DNA of 64,000 nt from Dysosmobacter sp. Marseille-Q4140 (GCA_018228705.1 CP073694.1:186001-250000); one strand, 5' to 3'; counted from the first letter of the stretch, positions 52,854 through 61,599 are shown. Translations and numbers: made by a program. The notes: generated by a model from the sequence alone, not told the origin.

Positions 52854-53080
52854 TTTTTCAGCAAGCGCCCCCTCCTCCCTTCTGTAAAAATGTTTTGTCA
52901 TTTTCGAATATATTTGTTTCCGGATTGTAGTTTTTTACGGACCTGGCGGCTGATACAATCGGGGCACTGCCGGGTAAGGAGGAGGAAACCGCAAAGATCC
53001 CACAACGGCAGGGAGAGAGGAAAACGCCTGGTCCAATGGGAAGATCCTGCTGGCAAACAAGCAGGAAAGGACGATCCATC

Positions 53081-53416
53081 ATGAAAAAATTTCTGATCTT
53101 CATACTGACACTGACCTGTGCTCTGTCCATGCTGACGGCCTGCGGCCAGAAGGATGCGGGCAAGCAGCAGGATACCACCGAGCCCCCTGTCGAGGACAGC
53201 GCAGAGGACACGCAGACCATCAGCGGCGTTATCAACCGGCTGGGCGACTATCTGGTTCTGTTGGATGACAACGGAGAATATCACATCTTTGATTTTGGCG
53301 AGGATGTTGACAAGGCCAGTCTGGAAGAAGGCGACAGTGTAAACATCACCTACACCGGCACGCTGGACAGCGAAAATCCGTCCCCCATCGCCATCGCCGT
53401 GGAAAAAGTGGGATAA
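53081..53416 (+). CDS. Small lipoprotein of unknown function
   Basis: A 111-residue secreted lipoprotein. The signal peptide MKKFLIFILTLTCALSMLTA is followed by the lipobox cysteine (LTACG), then an acidic linker with VEDSAEDTQ. A compact beta-rich domain of about 65 residues (SGVINRLGDYLVLLDDNGEY, later VNITYTGTLDSENPSPIAIA) resembles an OB-fold/DUF3221-like shape, but I cannot name a family. ATG 53081 has AGGAAAGG upstream; in-frame extension to 53036 has no ribosome site. It is followed by a GC-rich hairpin at 53468-53498 that may end the transcript. Confidence 0.8.
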   Translation: MKKFLIFILTLTCALSMLTACGQKDAGKQQDTTEPPVEDSAEDTQTISGVINRLGDYLVLLDDNGEYHIFDFGEDVDKASLEEGDSVNITYTGTLDSENPSPIAIAVEKVG

Positions 53417-53603
53417 ACGCCGCGATTCTCCAGTCCGGAAGCAATACTGTCTTTGCGTATATCAGCCCGCCGCAGACGCTCCAATGTCTGCGGCGGTTCC
53501 TCTTGCGGCCGCTCTGCGGCAGCTCGGCCCACGCTCTTCCATTGAAATTTCCGCCAAGGGCCAAAAAACAGCCGGTTTTGTCAAATTTGTCACTGTATTG
53601 TTG

Positions 53604-53631
53604 TTGACTTCCGGCGCCATGGCGTTACAAT
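53604..53631 (+). promoter_or_regulatory. Promoter for the CapA-family gene
   Basis: TTGACT, 16 bases, TACAAT; about 29 bases before the ribosome site AAGGAGG. Confidence 0.65.
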
Positions 53632-53666
53632 GGCAAAAAGTGTGCATCCACGCAAGGAGGGATCCC

Positions 53667-54929
53667 ATGAGCCTGTACAGCGGCGGCGGCAAGCGCCTGG
53701 CAAAGTCCCGGGGCGGAAAGCGGCTTTGCGCCCAAAAGCGCCGCAGGGCACCCCGCGTTCTGGGGCTCCTCGTGCTGTGTGCCGCCCTGCTGACCGGCGG
53801 CGCGCTGTGCTGGCAGCGCATGGTCCCGTCCGGAGCGCCGGACTCCTCCGGCAGCGATACGAACGCCCTCCCGGAGCAGTCTCCGCCCACCCAGGAACTC
53901 TCTGAAGAGCTCCCCGCAGAGGCCCCGGATGACGATACATTTCTCCTGAGCTTTGCCGGGGACTGCACCCTTGGCGTGGAGCATACCAGCTGGGGAAAAA
54001 GCGGCACCTTTCCGGCGGTGGTGGGCACCGACTACGCCTACCCCTTTGCCGGTGTGCGGGATCTGTTTATCCAGGATGACTTCACCTTCGTCAATCTGGA
54101 AGGGGCCCTGACGGACTACAACGTTCCCGTGGAAAAGGAGTACCGCTTCCGGGGACCGCCCGCCTACGGACAGATCCTCCTGGAGGGCGGCATCGACGCG
54201 GTGACGCTGGCCAACAACCACAGCGGGGATTATGGAAAGACCGGCCTGGCCGACACGCGGCAGGTGCTCTCAGACCTGGGCATCGCCGCCGGAGGCGACA
54301 AGGAGACCTTTCTCTACACCACGGACCGGGGGCTGACCATCGGCGTCTACACCGCCTATCATATCGGGAAGGCGGAGGTCCGGCAGGCTGTCGAGGACCT
54401 GCGGGCCCAGGGGGCCCAGATCATCATCGCCGCCTTCCACATGGGCACCGAGGGCTCCTACTCCCCCACCGCCTGGCAGAAGGAGATCTGCCGCTACGCC
54501 GCCGAGTGCGGCGCCCACATCGTCTACAACAGCCATCCCCACGTGCTCCAGCCCATGGAGCGGTGGGGCGAGAGTGTCATCCTGTACAGCATGGGGAACT
54601 TCTGCTTCGGCGGCAACCGCAACCCCTCCGACAAGGACACTGCCGTAGTCCAGATTGCCGTACAGCTGCGGGAGGACGGCACAGCGGAAGTGGCGGACGT
54701 GACCGCCGTGCCCTGCCGGGTCAGCAGCCGCTCCGACCGCAACGACTACCAGCCCACTCCCTATGAAGCGGACAGCAAGGAGGCCGCCCGGGTCCGAAGC
54801 AAGCTGGACGGCAGCTTTCGTCCTCCGGTGGTCCAGACGCCGGAACAGACTCCCGGCCAAGGCACCGGACAGACGGCGGAGGCCGTGCCGGTGGCCGCCC
54901 AGGCGGGCGCTGCGGCTGAAACCGCCTGA
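53667..54929 (+). CDS. CapA-family protein (poly-gamma-glutamate synthesis/capsule-type metallophosphatase fold)
   Basis: A 420-residue protein with a basic N-terminus, one transmembrane anchor (residues about 33-50, LGLLVLCAALLTGGALCW) and an acidic linker. The extracytoplasmic CapA domain has FAGDCTLGVEH, FVNLEGALTD, VTLANNHSGDYGKTGLADT, IAAFHMGTEGSYSPTAWQKE, YNSHPHVLQPME and LYSMGNFCFGG, which contain the metal-ligand Asp, Asn and His residues of the calcineurin-like fold. The C-terminal Pro/Gln-rich tail is low-complexity. CapA homologues are needed for polyglutamate capsule export in bacilli, but isolated copies like this one, with no capB/capC nearby, have no certain function. ATG 53667 has AAGGAGG six bases upstream. 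Confidence 0.88.
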   Translation: MSLYSGGGKRLAKSRGGKRLCAQKRRRAPRVLGLLVLCAALLTGGALCWQRMVPSGAPDSSGSDTNALPEQSPPTQELSEELPAEAPDDDTFLLSFAGDCTLGVEHTSWGKSGTFPAVVGTDYAYPFAGVRDLFIQDDFTFVNLEGALTDYNVPVEKEYRFRGPPAYGQILLEGGIDAVTLANNHSGDYGKTGLADTRQVLSDLGIAAGGDKETFLYTTDRGLTIGVYTAYHIGKAEVRQAVEDLRAQGAQIIIAAFHMGTEGSYSPTAWQKEICRYAAECGAHIVYNSHPHVLQPMERWGESVILYSMGNFCFGGNRNPSDKDTAVVQIAVQLREDGTAEVADVTAVPCRVSSRSDRNDYQPTPYEADSKEAARVRSKLDGSFRPPVVQTPEQTPGQGTGQTAEAVPVAAQAGAAAETA

Positions 54930-54962
54930 GTGCGGCGCTCCCCGATCCCAGAGAGACAGACA

Positions 54963-54999
54963 AAAAGGCCTGTGTTCCACAAGAACACAGGCCTTTTCA
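54963..54999. terminator. Bidirectional terminator
   Basis: AAAAGGCCTGTGTT paired with AACACAGGCCTTTT, loop of seven, between the convergent CapA and 55.0-kb genes. Confidence 0.88.
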
Positions 55000-55020
55000 C
55001 GCGCCTTTTCCGGCAGGGCC

Positions 55021-55218
55021 TCACGGCCCGTCATCCGCCCGCTGCTCCTCCGGGGCCTCCTCTGTCGGATACGGGTGCCAGCCGGAGGGCGGCTGCCGGT
55101 CGGGAAGCAGGCGGCGGAGCCTGCCCAGCAGCCCCTCCACCAGATGGAACCACAGGTTCCCCCACAGAAAAACGACCACCAGGACCGCCAAAAACGCCAG
55201 GATCGCTCCCAGGGACAT
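55021..55218 (-). CDS. Small membrane protein of unknown function
   Basis: A 65-residue protein with an N-terminal transmembrane helix (residues 2-22, SLGAILAFLAVLVVVFLWG) and a cationic then acidic polar tail (LLGRLRRLLPDRQPPSG). ATG 55216-55218 has GAGG five bases upstream, and a start 21 bases earlier is possible. It begins seven bases after the stop of the 55.2-kb gene and is probably its operon partner. No recognised family. Confidence 0.6.
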   Translation of the reverse strand: MSLGAILAFLAVLVVVFLWGNLWFHLVEGLLGRLRRLLPDRQPPSGWHPYPTEEAPEEQRADDGP

Positions 55219-55225
55219 CTCCGCC

Positions 55226-55711
55226 TCACTTCTTGGCAAACCGATTCATGAAGAAATCGGTAAAGGCCGCCAGCTCTGCCTCCTGGGACACATAGACATA
55301 CAGCTTCTCATCGTCCAGCCAGTCGTAGGCGTTGATGCCGATGTAGCCCTTCCGGTCCGGATAGATGATAAAGGCGTCTGTTGGATATTTGTTGCGGTAG
55401 GCCTTGAGGATCTCGGAGCGGCGGTAGTAGGTGGGATCGCCGCAGCCGGAGAGATCGGGTACTGTGGGGACCACCACGATGGTCTCGCTGGCCTCGTTCC
55501 AGCCCACGATCAGATTGCCGATCTTGGTTTTGCTGCCGTGGACGAAGCCGTAGTTGAACCAGCCCACGTCCTCGGTGTAGCCGAAGATCAGCTTGTAATC
55601 GCCGCCGTTTTCCACCACCTGGTCAAACAGCACCCGCATCCTTTTGGCGTTGGCGCTGCTTTTCTCCTGATCCACCTCAGGCCCCTTGAACAGTTTTCCG
55701 AACAATCCCAT
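55226..55711 (-). CDS. Cytoplasmic protein of unknown function, possibly TetR-controlled
   Basis: A 161-residue protein beginning MGLFGKLFKGPEVDQEKSSA, with no signal peptide or membrane span. Its central part (YKLIFGYTEDVGWFNYGFVH, TKIGNLIVGWNEASETIVVV) looks like an alpha/beta domain, and a Tyr-rich stretch follows (RSEILKAYRNKYPTDAFIIY). The MGLFxKLF beginning is common in otherwise unrelated Firmicute proteins. I do not recognise a family. SD AGGAGG precedes the ATG. The palindromic operator at 55786-55811 lies about 75 bases upstream, so the neighbouring TetR regulator is a likely controller. Confidence 0.68.
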   Translation of the reverse strand: MGLFGKLFKGPEVDQEKSSANAKRMRVLFDQVVENGGDYKLIFGYTEDVGWFNYGFVHGSKTKIGNLIVGWNEASETIVVVPTVPDLSGCGDPTYYRRSEILKAYRNKYPTDAFIIYPDRKGYIGINAYDWLDDEKLYVYVSQEAELAAFTDFFMNRFAKK

Positions 55712-55749
55712 GGTAGTTCCTCCTGCTTATTTTTATTCTGATCCGGCCG

Positions 55750-55773
55750 GGCGGCAGATGCTGCCCGGCGGCA
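55750..55773 (-). other. 5'-UTR hairpin of the 55.2-kb gene
   Basis: GCCGGGCGGCAG followed by a short loop and CTGCCCGGCGGC forms a strong GC stem about 45 bases before the ATG. It could be an untranslated-leader structure or the terminator of the TetR gene, though it has no T-tract. Confidence 0.4.
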
Positions 55774-55785
55774 TCATTCATTTTT

Positions 55786-55811
55786 AAAGATAATAAAAAC
55801 ATTTTATCTTT
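55786..55811. promoter_or_regulatory. Palindromic operator candidate for the TetR regulator, site 1
   Basis: A 26-base AT-rich palindrome. Its outer arms AAAGATAA and TTATCTTT pair perfectly, and the core reads AATAAAA-ACA-TTTTATC. The core matches site 2 in front of tetR (AATAAAA...TTTTATT). Confidence 0.6.
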
Positions 55812-55868
55812 ATTTTGGGGCACAGTATCCGCCCGGCCCAAGGACACGGGCGGAACAGTGCTCCACCG

Positions 55869-56489
55869 TCACAAGGGATCCTGCTTCCGGACCCGCTCCA
55901 GATAGTCCACGATGCCCTCAATCTGGATGGCGGCGGTCTCGTCGGCAGCCTCCGGCACCAGCAGAGGCAGCGTATCCGGCACCGCCCGGCGGATCACCAT
56001 AACGGACAGGCTCAGATTGGTGAGCAGCTGGATCCGCTTTTTATCGGCGCAGATACCAAAACACCGCAGGATCTCCCCAAAGAGCTGAAATTGTTTTTCC
56101 CGGAAGATCCGATAGCTCTCCGGCGACAGGCGGCGGAAAATACGCTGCTGCTCCTCCACGGTCAGCACAGCGATGCCGTTGCGCTCTCCGTCGCAGCAAG
56201 CCTCAAAAAAGCGGCGGACCCCCTCCCGCCAGCTCAGGGAAGGGTCCTCCATCAACCGGCGGGCATAGGACAGGATCTTGGGCTGCTGGAGGTACAGGGC
56301 CTCCACGATCAGGTCCTCCTTAGCGGGAAAGAAGGTATAGAAAAAGGTGCGGGAAATTCCTACCTTTTTGTAGATCTGTTCCACCGTGGTATGGCGGATT
56401 CCCTGTACGGCCATCAGCGACAGTCCGACAGAGATCAGGGCGGCGCGGATCTTCTCCCGCTCTTCCTCTGAGTATGCGACCTTCGGCAT
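55869..56489 (-). CDS. TetR/AcrR-family transcriptional regulator
   Basis: A 206-residue repressor. The N-terminal helix-turn-helix is clear (RAALISVGLSLMAVQGIRHT, then TVEQIYKKVGISRTFFYTFF, then PAKEDLI), followed by an all-helical ligand domain of about 150 residues with SLSWREGVRRFFEACC. The start is ATG 56487-56489 with GAGGGGGG six bases upstream. A palindrome at 56521-56538 lies just in front, fitting autoregulation, and a related site lies before the 55.2-kb gene. The ligand is unknown; the C-terminal domain has no family I can name. Confidence 0.9.
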   Translation of the reverse strand: MPKVAYSEEEREKIRAALISVGLSLMAVQGIRHTTVEQIYKKVGISRTFFYTFFPAKEDLIVEALYLQQPKILSYARRLMEDPSLSWREGVRRFFEACCDGERNGIAVLTVEEQQRIFRRLSPESYRIFREKQFQLFGEILRCFGICADKKRIQLLTNLSLSVMVIRRAVPDTLPLLVPEAADETAAIQIEGIVDYLERVRKQDPL

Positions 56490-56520
56490 GGCAATCCCCC
56501 CTCTCAAATAAAGACAATTT

Positions 56521-56538
56521 AATAAAACCGTTTTTATT
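56521..56538. promoter_or_regulatory. Palindromic operator candidate for the TetR regulator, site 2
   Basis: AATAAAACCGTTTTTATT, eight of nine positions paired, 32 bases before the tetR start. Confidence 0.65.
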
Positions 56539-56601
56539 TTATCACATTTCTCCGGCAAGCACAAGTAAAAAAGCCTTTTGCTCCGTCCCTGCGTCAGCCG
56601 C

Positions 56602-56640
56602 GCAGAAAGCCCGTGCCCCAAAGGGACACGGGCTTTCTGC
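56602..56640. terminator. Strong stem-loop, possible terminator
   Basis: GCAGAAAGCCCGTG paired with CACGGGCTTTCTGC, 14 perfect pairs and further C-G pairing in the loop. It lacks a T-tract, so termination efficiency is doubtful. It lies between tetR and the YcdB/SLH gene. Confidence 0.55.
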
Positions 56641-56768
56641 GGCACTGTTTTGCAGGCCTCATCAATGCCGCTTGATCCGCAGGCGCTCACTGCCCGGGCC
56701 AGGGCGCGCCGGGCATCCGGCACTCCCGTCTTCTCTTTGTCAGCTCGGCCGCCAGGCAGCAGGCCGGT

Positions 56769-58940
56769 TTACCGGTCCATCAGGCGGCAGAGCATGACCG
56801 CCGCCTGGGCTCGGGTGGCGGTGCCCCGGCCCTTGTAGCTGCCCTGCACCAGTTCCAGCCCCTGGGCCAGGGCCGCATAGCCCAGCTCGTCCGCCGGGAT
56901 GGAGGACCGGTCCGGGTAGGCGCAGGTGAAGATGCCCTTGAGCTGGGCAACGGCGCCGTATCCGGCGCTGTCCAGCAGGCAGCGCACCAGCTGGCTCCGG
57001 GTGAGGACCGCACTGTCATTGCGCTCTGACCGGGTCAGCGTACCCCGGGCATAGGCGGCGGCATAGGCCTCGTCCCGCTCCTGCTCCGTGGCCTGGGCGG
57101 GGTCCAGGGCCATCCGGTCCAGGCTGTACAGAAGGCACACCAGATCCCACTGGGTCAGGGCCTTGCTGGGCTGGAACGCGCCGCCCAGATAACCCACGCC
57201 GTAGCGGGCCAGGCGCTGGATGTCGCTTTGCGCCCAGCTGCCCGCAAGATCGCCGTACGTGAGGTCCCCGTCGTCGCTCTGCCAGCTGTACAGGACCACC
57301 TGGCCGCTCTTGGCGTCGATGCCCCGGCAGGTCTCCTCCCGCTCCAGACTGTATCCCAGCTTCAGGTAGTAATAGGAGGTCAGGCCCATCTGCTGGAGCC
57401 GCCGGGTCACCTCGTCGGACCCCGTCAGCTTCTGGGGCACCAGCAGATAGCCCAGAGTCACCTCATAGGTGTCCATCCAGGCGTCCATGGCCGCCTGGGC
57501 GGAGAGCACGCCCTCGGGCGTGTCGAAGGAGACGGCCTCGTCATACTGGAAGCTGAAGCCGCACACCGAACCGGCGGAGGCGTCGATGCGGACGATGTAA
57601 TACTGCTCCGGGAAGAAGTAGCCGTTTTCCTTCCTGGCAAAGCGGAAGGTGTAGCTGGAGACGCTCGCCCCGCTGTCCATGGGCACGGCCTCTTCGCCGG
57701 GCATCTCATAGAGGTCCAGGTGGGTATAGCGGTCACCGTAATAGGCCTTCAAAAACGCCTCCGCCGCGGCCTGGGCCTTCGTCTGGCTGACGGCGGCCTT
57801 CTGCTCACTGTCCCAGGGCATGGAGGAATAGAGGGTCTGGACCTGGCCGGTCCGGGCGTCCACAGTGAAGGTGCGGGCCAGTACGTCCTCCCCGCTGGTC
57901 CGGCTGTACCGGAGAACGCAGGTCACCGGGGCCTCGCCGTCCTCCGCTGTCTGTCCCACGGAGTAACGGGCAGAGGCCAGGGCATAGCGGCTCAGGCCGT
58001 ATTCCGGTACGGCCCGCAGGGCTTTGTCCAGCGCCTCGGAGGACTGGACGCCCTCCAGCTGCCGGATGCCCTCCTGCTCGGCCTGGGACAGGCCGTTCTC
58101 CGCGGCCTCCGTCTCAGCAGCGGTATCTCCCGCCGCGGCGCCGGCACCGGATTTGTACATATCCTGCTCCAGCGCAGTCAGGTCTACCAGCTTCCCGGTC
58201 TTGGCATCCACATAGAAGGTGTGGACGCTGTCAGGCAGGTAGCACAGCACGGCGGTGGTGCTGTCCTCATCCGGCAGGATGTACTCCAGCCGCAGGGACT
58301 GCTCCGAGCGAAGGGCCTGTTCCGCAGCCGCCCGGGTGACGCTGGCGTCGGCAGAGGGGATGGTTCCCAGGAAGGCGGTCTCCGGCACATCCCGGCGGAA
58401 GCGGGTGACCACATTGTCCGCCGCCCGGACCGTGACGGAGCAGGTCAGAGGCGAGGGCAGGCCGTTTAACAAAATAGTGCCGGAGAAGCGGTAGGTGGTG
58501 CTGTCCAGGCTGTCCATCCCGGAGGGCTCCTCCAGCTCCACGGACTCACCCGCTCCCAGTACCCGTTTCAAAAAGGCGTTGGCCGCGGCGGCCGCCTGGC
58601 CGGCGTCCCCCTTGGGGAAGCCTGGAACGCCCTGGTCCGGACCAGAGGACGGTTCGCTGTTCGTCACATAGTAGTCGGTGATCGTTCCGTCAGCCAGGGC
58701 ACTGACCGACAGGGATCCGGCATCTCCGCTCCAGTAGAGGTTCCAGAGCGGGGCCAGTTCTCCCTCTTCGTAATTGCCTCTGAAATCGGTGTAGCCGTCG
58801 GTATCCAGGTCCAGAGCGGACTTCACCGACCGGGTGACCCGGTCCAGATCTCCGTCAGTCCCGCCTGCGGCCTGGGCCCAGGGCAGGGCCGCGCCGGTGA
58901 ACAGCAGAATGCTGAGCAGCAGGGAGAGCAGCTTTTTCAT
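56769..58940 (-). CDS. Secreted YcdB/YcdC-domain protein with C-terminal SLH-like repeats
   Basis: A 723-residue exported protein. The signal peptide is residues 1-24 (LLSLLLSILLFTGAALPWAQ). At least two YcdB-type (DUF4901) modules follow, with features such as AAAAANAFLKRVLG, TYRFSGTILLNGLP, VHTFYVDAKTGKLVDL, ARTFTVDARTGQVQTLYSSM and FLKAYYGDRYTHLDLYEMPG. The last roughly 180 residues resemble S-layer homology modules (WAQSDIQRLARYGVGYLGGA; ATRAQAAVMLCRLMD at the end), which anchor proteins to pyruvylated wall polymers. It is probably wall-bound, with a role in envelope or spore outer structures; the function of YcdB domains is not known. Confidence 0.82.
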   Translation of the reverse strand: MKKLLSLLLSILLFTGAALPWAQAAGGTDGDLDRVTRSVKSALDLDTDGYTDFRGNYEEGELAPLWNLYWSGDAGSLSVSALADGTITDYYVTNSEPSSGPDQGVPGFPKGDAGQAAAAANAFLKRVLGAGESVELEEPSGMDSLDSTTYRFSGTILLNGLPSPLTCSVTVRAADNVVTRFRRDVPETAFLGTIPSADASVTRAAAEQALRSEQSLRLEYILPDEDSTTAVLCYLPDSVHTFYVDAKTGKLVDLTALEQDMYKSGAGAAAGDTAAETEAAENGLSQAEQEGIRQLEGVQSSEALDKALRAVPEYGLSRYALASARYSVGQTAEDGEAPVTCVLRYSRTSGEDVLARTFTVDARTGQVQTLYSSMPWDSEQKAAVSQTKAQAAAEAFLKAYYGDRYTHLDLYEMPGEEAVPMDSGASVSSYTFRFARKENGYFFPEQYYIVRIDASAGSVCGFSFQYDEAVSFDTPEGVLSAQAAMDAWMDTYEVTLGYLLVPQKLTGSDEVTRRLQQMGLTSYYYLKLGYSLEREETCRGIDAKSGQVVLYSWQSDDGDLTYGDLAGSWAQSDIQRLARYGVGYLGGAFQPSKALTQWDLVCLLYSLDRMALDPAQATEQERDEAYAAAYARGTLTRSERNDSAVLTRSQLVRCLLDSAGYGAVAQLKGIFTCAYPDRSSIPADELGYAALAQGLELVQGSYKGRGTATRAQAAVMLCRLMDR

Positions 58941-59081
58941 CGTCGTACCTCCATTCTCTTCGGCTGGTATCCGTAGGGTTTCTCCTTGCGATCCACTATA
59001 AGGTCAGACGAAAAAAATGTCAAAAGGTTCCACCGGCAAAAAGAAAATTTCCCCAGCCGCTCAGCCATGGCTGAAAACGGG

Positions 59082-59107
59082 AAAAACCGCCCGGTGGGGC
59101 GGTTTTT
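59082..59107. terminator. Bidirectional terminator
   Basis: AAAAACCGCCC paired with GGGCGGTTTTT around a GGTG loop; ends the kinase/CotH remnant on the minus strand. Confidence 0.88.
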
Positions 59108-59174
59108 CCCGGAGAGTTTTTGCCGCGCCGGGATGAGGGGATCAAAGCGCGGCGGAGTGGTATCAAAGAAATCG

Positions 59175-60819
59175 TCAGGCGCGCTTTCGGTACAAGACCG
59201 CGGCCAGCAGGCCGATCAGAAGGACTGCCGCGCTGGCGCCCAACAGCAGTAAAGTATCTGTACTCGTCGTTCCGGACACAGCGGAATTCCCCGGGAAGGT
59301 CATTGCGGAGTTCCTGTCCGTCGGGTGACCCTGCTGACTGTCTCCGGCGGAGGAGGCGGCGGACGGCTGCCCGCCGCCTGCCGCGTCCGGAGAGGGAACA
59401 TCATTTGGAGCGGTCTGCTGCTCCGGCATGGCAGAGGCTTCGTCGGCGGCGTCATCCGCGCCCTGCGGACTGCCCGCCGATGGCTCCCCGGCGTCCGGCT
59501 GGGAGCCCTCCTGCTCCGCCGGCGCGCCCGTGGAAGCAGAGAGATCTCCCTCCCCCGTCTGACCGCGATCCCGGATGCCTATACCGCCGCCCATGCCGCC
59601 GTTGTTCATGGAGCCCATGTCGGAGATGCTGAGGCCGGAGGCGTCCACCAGGGCGCTGCCGTCCTCCGTCTGGCCCTCGTCGGTGGAGGGGATGGTCCCC
59701 TCCAGCTGGCCACGGACGCTCTGCGCCCGCAGCAGACAGAACCGCTCCAGCGTGTCGATGCCGGCCTCAAATTCCTCGTAGGTACAGAATTTGGTGGGAT
59801 CCTGCTCTACATAGGGGGCGATCAGGGCCTTGGTCTCGGCCATCATCTGCTCAAAATAGCCGCTTTCGAAATACTGGGCGATAAACTCTGAGAAATACTG
59901 ATGGTACAGGGCCGTATATTCCTCGTCGGCAAAGATCCAGGCCAGCATGGGCCGGGATTCCACCGTGCCGCCGGAGACCGGCGTGTCGATGGGGTAGTTC
60001 ACCATGGACGTGGCGTCGCCGCCGCCCTGGAAGCCGCCGAAGGCCAGGTTATAGTCCCAGGGGATCATGGACAGGAGGCCGTCCTCCTCGTAGAGGTAGT
60101 AGTTGTGGATCATGGAGCCGGTGTAGCTGTCGAAGTTGCAGACGAAATTGTGGACCACGAAATAGCGGATCACCTGGTCCACATCCACCACCGCTTCAAT
60201 GTCCGTCCCCTCGTTGAGCTGCTTTTGCTTTTCCATATTCTCCACGATGGGCCGGATGGCCCGGCGGGACAGGAAGATCACCAGCAGCAGCATGACCCCC
60301 CAGCAGGCAAGACCCGCCGCACCGGAGAGCAGTAGCACCCGCAGGTAGGAGAGGTTTTCCACGGAGGTGTCCAGGAATACCAGGGCGCTGCCCCGGCCGG
60401 ACCGGCTCTCCCCCAGCAGATAGCGGAAGCGGCCGGTCCGTCCGCTCTCGTCCCCGCTCTCATAGATCCGGCAGGCCATCTCCTCCGCCTCCGCCTCCGT
60501 CACGGCGGAGGTGCGGCTCACATCCACGGAGAGGACTGCGCCGCTGCGGTCGAACCGGACCACGAAGAAATTGGAGGACAGGAACGTGTCGTAGTCGTTT
60601 TTCGGCGGGTCCATGAAGGGCCGGGGCATACTGGTGTCCGGCTGGGGCAGCAGTCCGCTCCCCCCCCTCGTGCTCCGCCACCACCCGCAGCGTCCGGTCG
60701 GTCTGCCCGCCCACGATGACCATATTGGCAATATTGATGGCGCCCAGCATAAACACAATCAGAACCGTGATGGCCGCCATAGCGGTCATCACAAATTTTT
60801 TCTGGAGGGTCCGGATCAT
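59175..60819 (-). pseudogene. Broken histidine kinase N-terminus joined to the C-terminal half of a CotH kinase-family protein
   Basis: The segment opens at ATG 60817-60819 (overlapping the response-regulator stop as ATGA) with a sensor-kinase N-terminus: IRTLQKKFVMTAMAAITVLI, transmembrane helix 1. At a run of eight G (60660-60667, read on the minus strand) the frame shifts. The kinase reading then continues in another frame through an outer sensor domain (FFVVRFDRSGAVLSVDVSRT), helix 2 (GLACWGVMLLLVIFLSRRAI) and the HAMP exit IRPIVENMEKQKQ. Instead of the expected H-box, the same frame passes at about 60216-60230 into CotH sequence: LNEGTDIEAVVDVDQVIRYF, FVCNFDSYTGSMIHNYYLYE, LLSMIPWDYNLAFGGFQGGG. 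A low-complexity tail and a C-terminal membrane helix ending LLAAVLYRKRA follow. Neither kinase catalytic domain nor CotH N-terminus is present. Confidence 0.8.
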
Positions 60820-61490
60820 TCCGCCACCTCCAGCCGGTAGCCCACATTCCGCCTGGCGGCGATGGTCACGTCGGCGTTCAGCGCTGCCAAGCGCTTGCGC
60901 AGATAGGAGATGTAGACCCACACTGTCCCCAGTTCCGCCTCGGTGTCGTACCCCCACACCTTTACCAGCAGTTCCTCCGAGGACAGATACACATCCTTGT
61001 TCAGCATCAGCAGTTCCATCAGCCGATACTCCAGCTTTGGCAGGACAAACGTCTGGCCGCCGCCGGAGAGCTCGTAGGTCTGCTGGTTCAGCGTGATGCT
61101 GCCCCGCCGCAGGACATTGGGGGTGAACTCCTCCCGGCGGCGCAGCATGGCCCGGACCCGGGCCAGCAGCAGCTCCATGGAAAAGGGCTTGGGCAGGTAG
61201 TCATCCGCCCCCAGGTCCAGGCCCTGGACCTGGTCCTCGATCTCCCCCTTGGCCGTCAGCAGCAAAATGGGCGTGCGGCACCCCTCGGCCCGCAGCTGCC
61301 GCAGGACCTCCAGCCCGCTGAGCTTCGGCATCATGATGTCCAGGATGATGCCGTCATAGTGCTCCAGGCGGGCATAGGCCAGGGCGTCCGCCCCGTCGGC
61401 CACGGCGTCCACCATGTAGTTGTGATAGGTCAGAATGTCCACCACGGCCTCGGACATGGCCGCCTCATCCTCCGCATACAGCAGCTTCAT
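60816..61490 (-). CDS. OmpR/PhoB-family response regulator
   Basis: A 224-residue two-component regulator. Receiver domain: acidic pocket AEDEAA (residues 6-11), phospho-acceptor Asp51 in IILDIMMPKLSG, LLLTAKGE with the conserved Thr, and PKPFSMEL with the conserved Lys. The C-terminal winged helix includes SGGGQTFVLPKLEYRLMELL and EELLVKVWGYDTEAELGTVW followed by YISYLRKRLAAL. ATG 61488-61490 has GAGGTG upstream. Its cognate kinase gene, coupled by ATGA, is broken, so the regulator may be orphaned. Confidence 0.93.
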   Translation of the reverse strand: MKLLYAEDEAAMSEAVVDILTYHNYMVDAVADGADALAYARLEHYDGIILDIMMPKLSGLEVLRQLRAEGCRTPILLLTAKGEIEDQVQGLDLGADDYLPKPFSMELLLARVRAMLRRREEFTPNVLRRGSITLNQQTYELSGGGQTFVLPKLEYRLMELLMLNKDVYLSSEELLVKVWGYDTEAELGTVWVYISYLRKRLAALNADVTIAARRNVGYRLEVAE

Positions 61491-61570
61491 ACACACACCT
61501 CTTTTCGGAGAGGATACCGCCCGCAGCTTAACCGAACCTTAGAAACTGCCCGGGGCGCGGGAAAATTCTG

Positions 61571-61599
61571 TTGACAGTTATGCTCTACAAGTGTAGAAT
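61571..61599 (+). promoter_or_regulatory. Promoter for the blaI-M56 operon
   Basis: TTGACA and TAGAAT separated by 17 bases. Operator 1 covers the -10 region. Confidence 0.85.

Noticed and set aside
53484..53666. N-terminal extension of the CapA-family protein
   Set aside because: The upstream open frame covers a promoter and lacks a ribosome site, while ATG 53667 has AAGGAGG.
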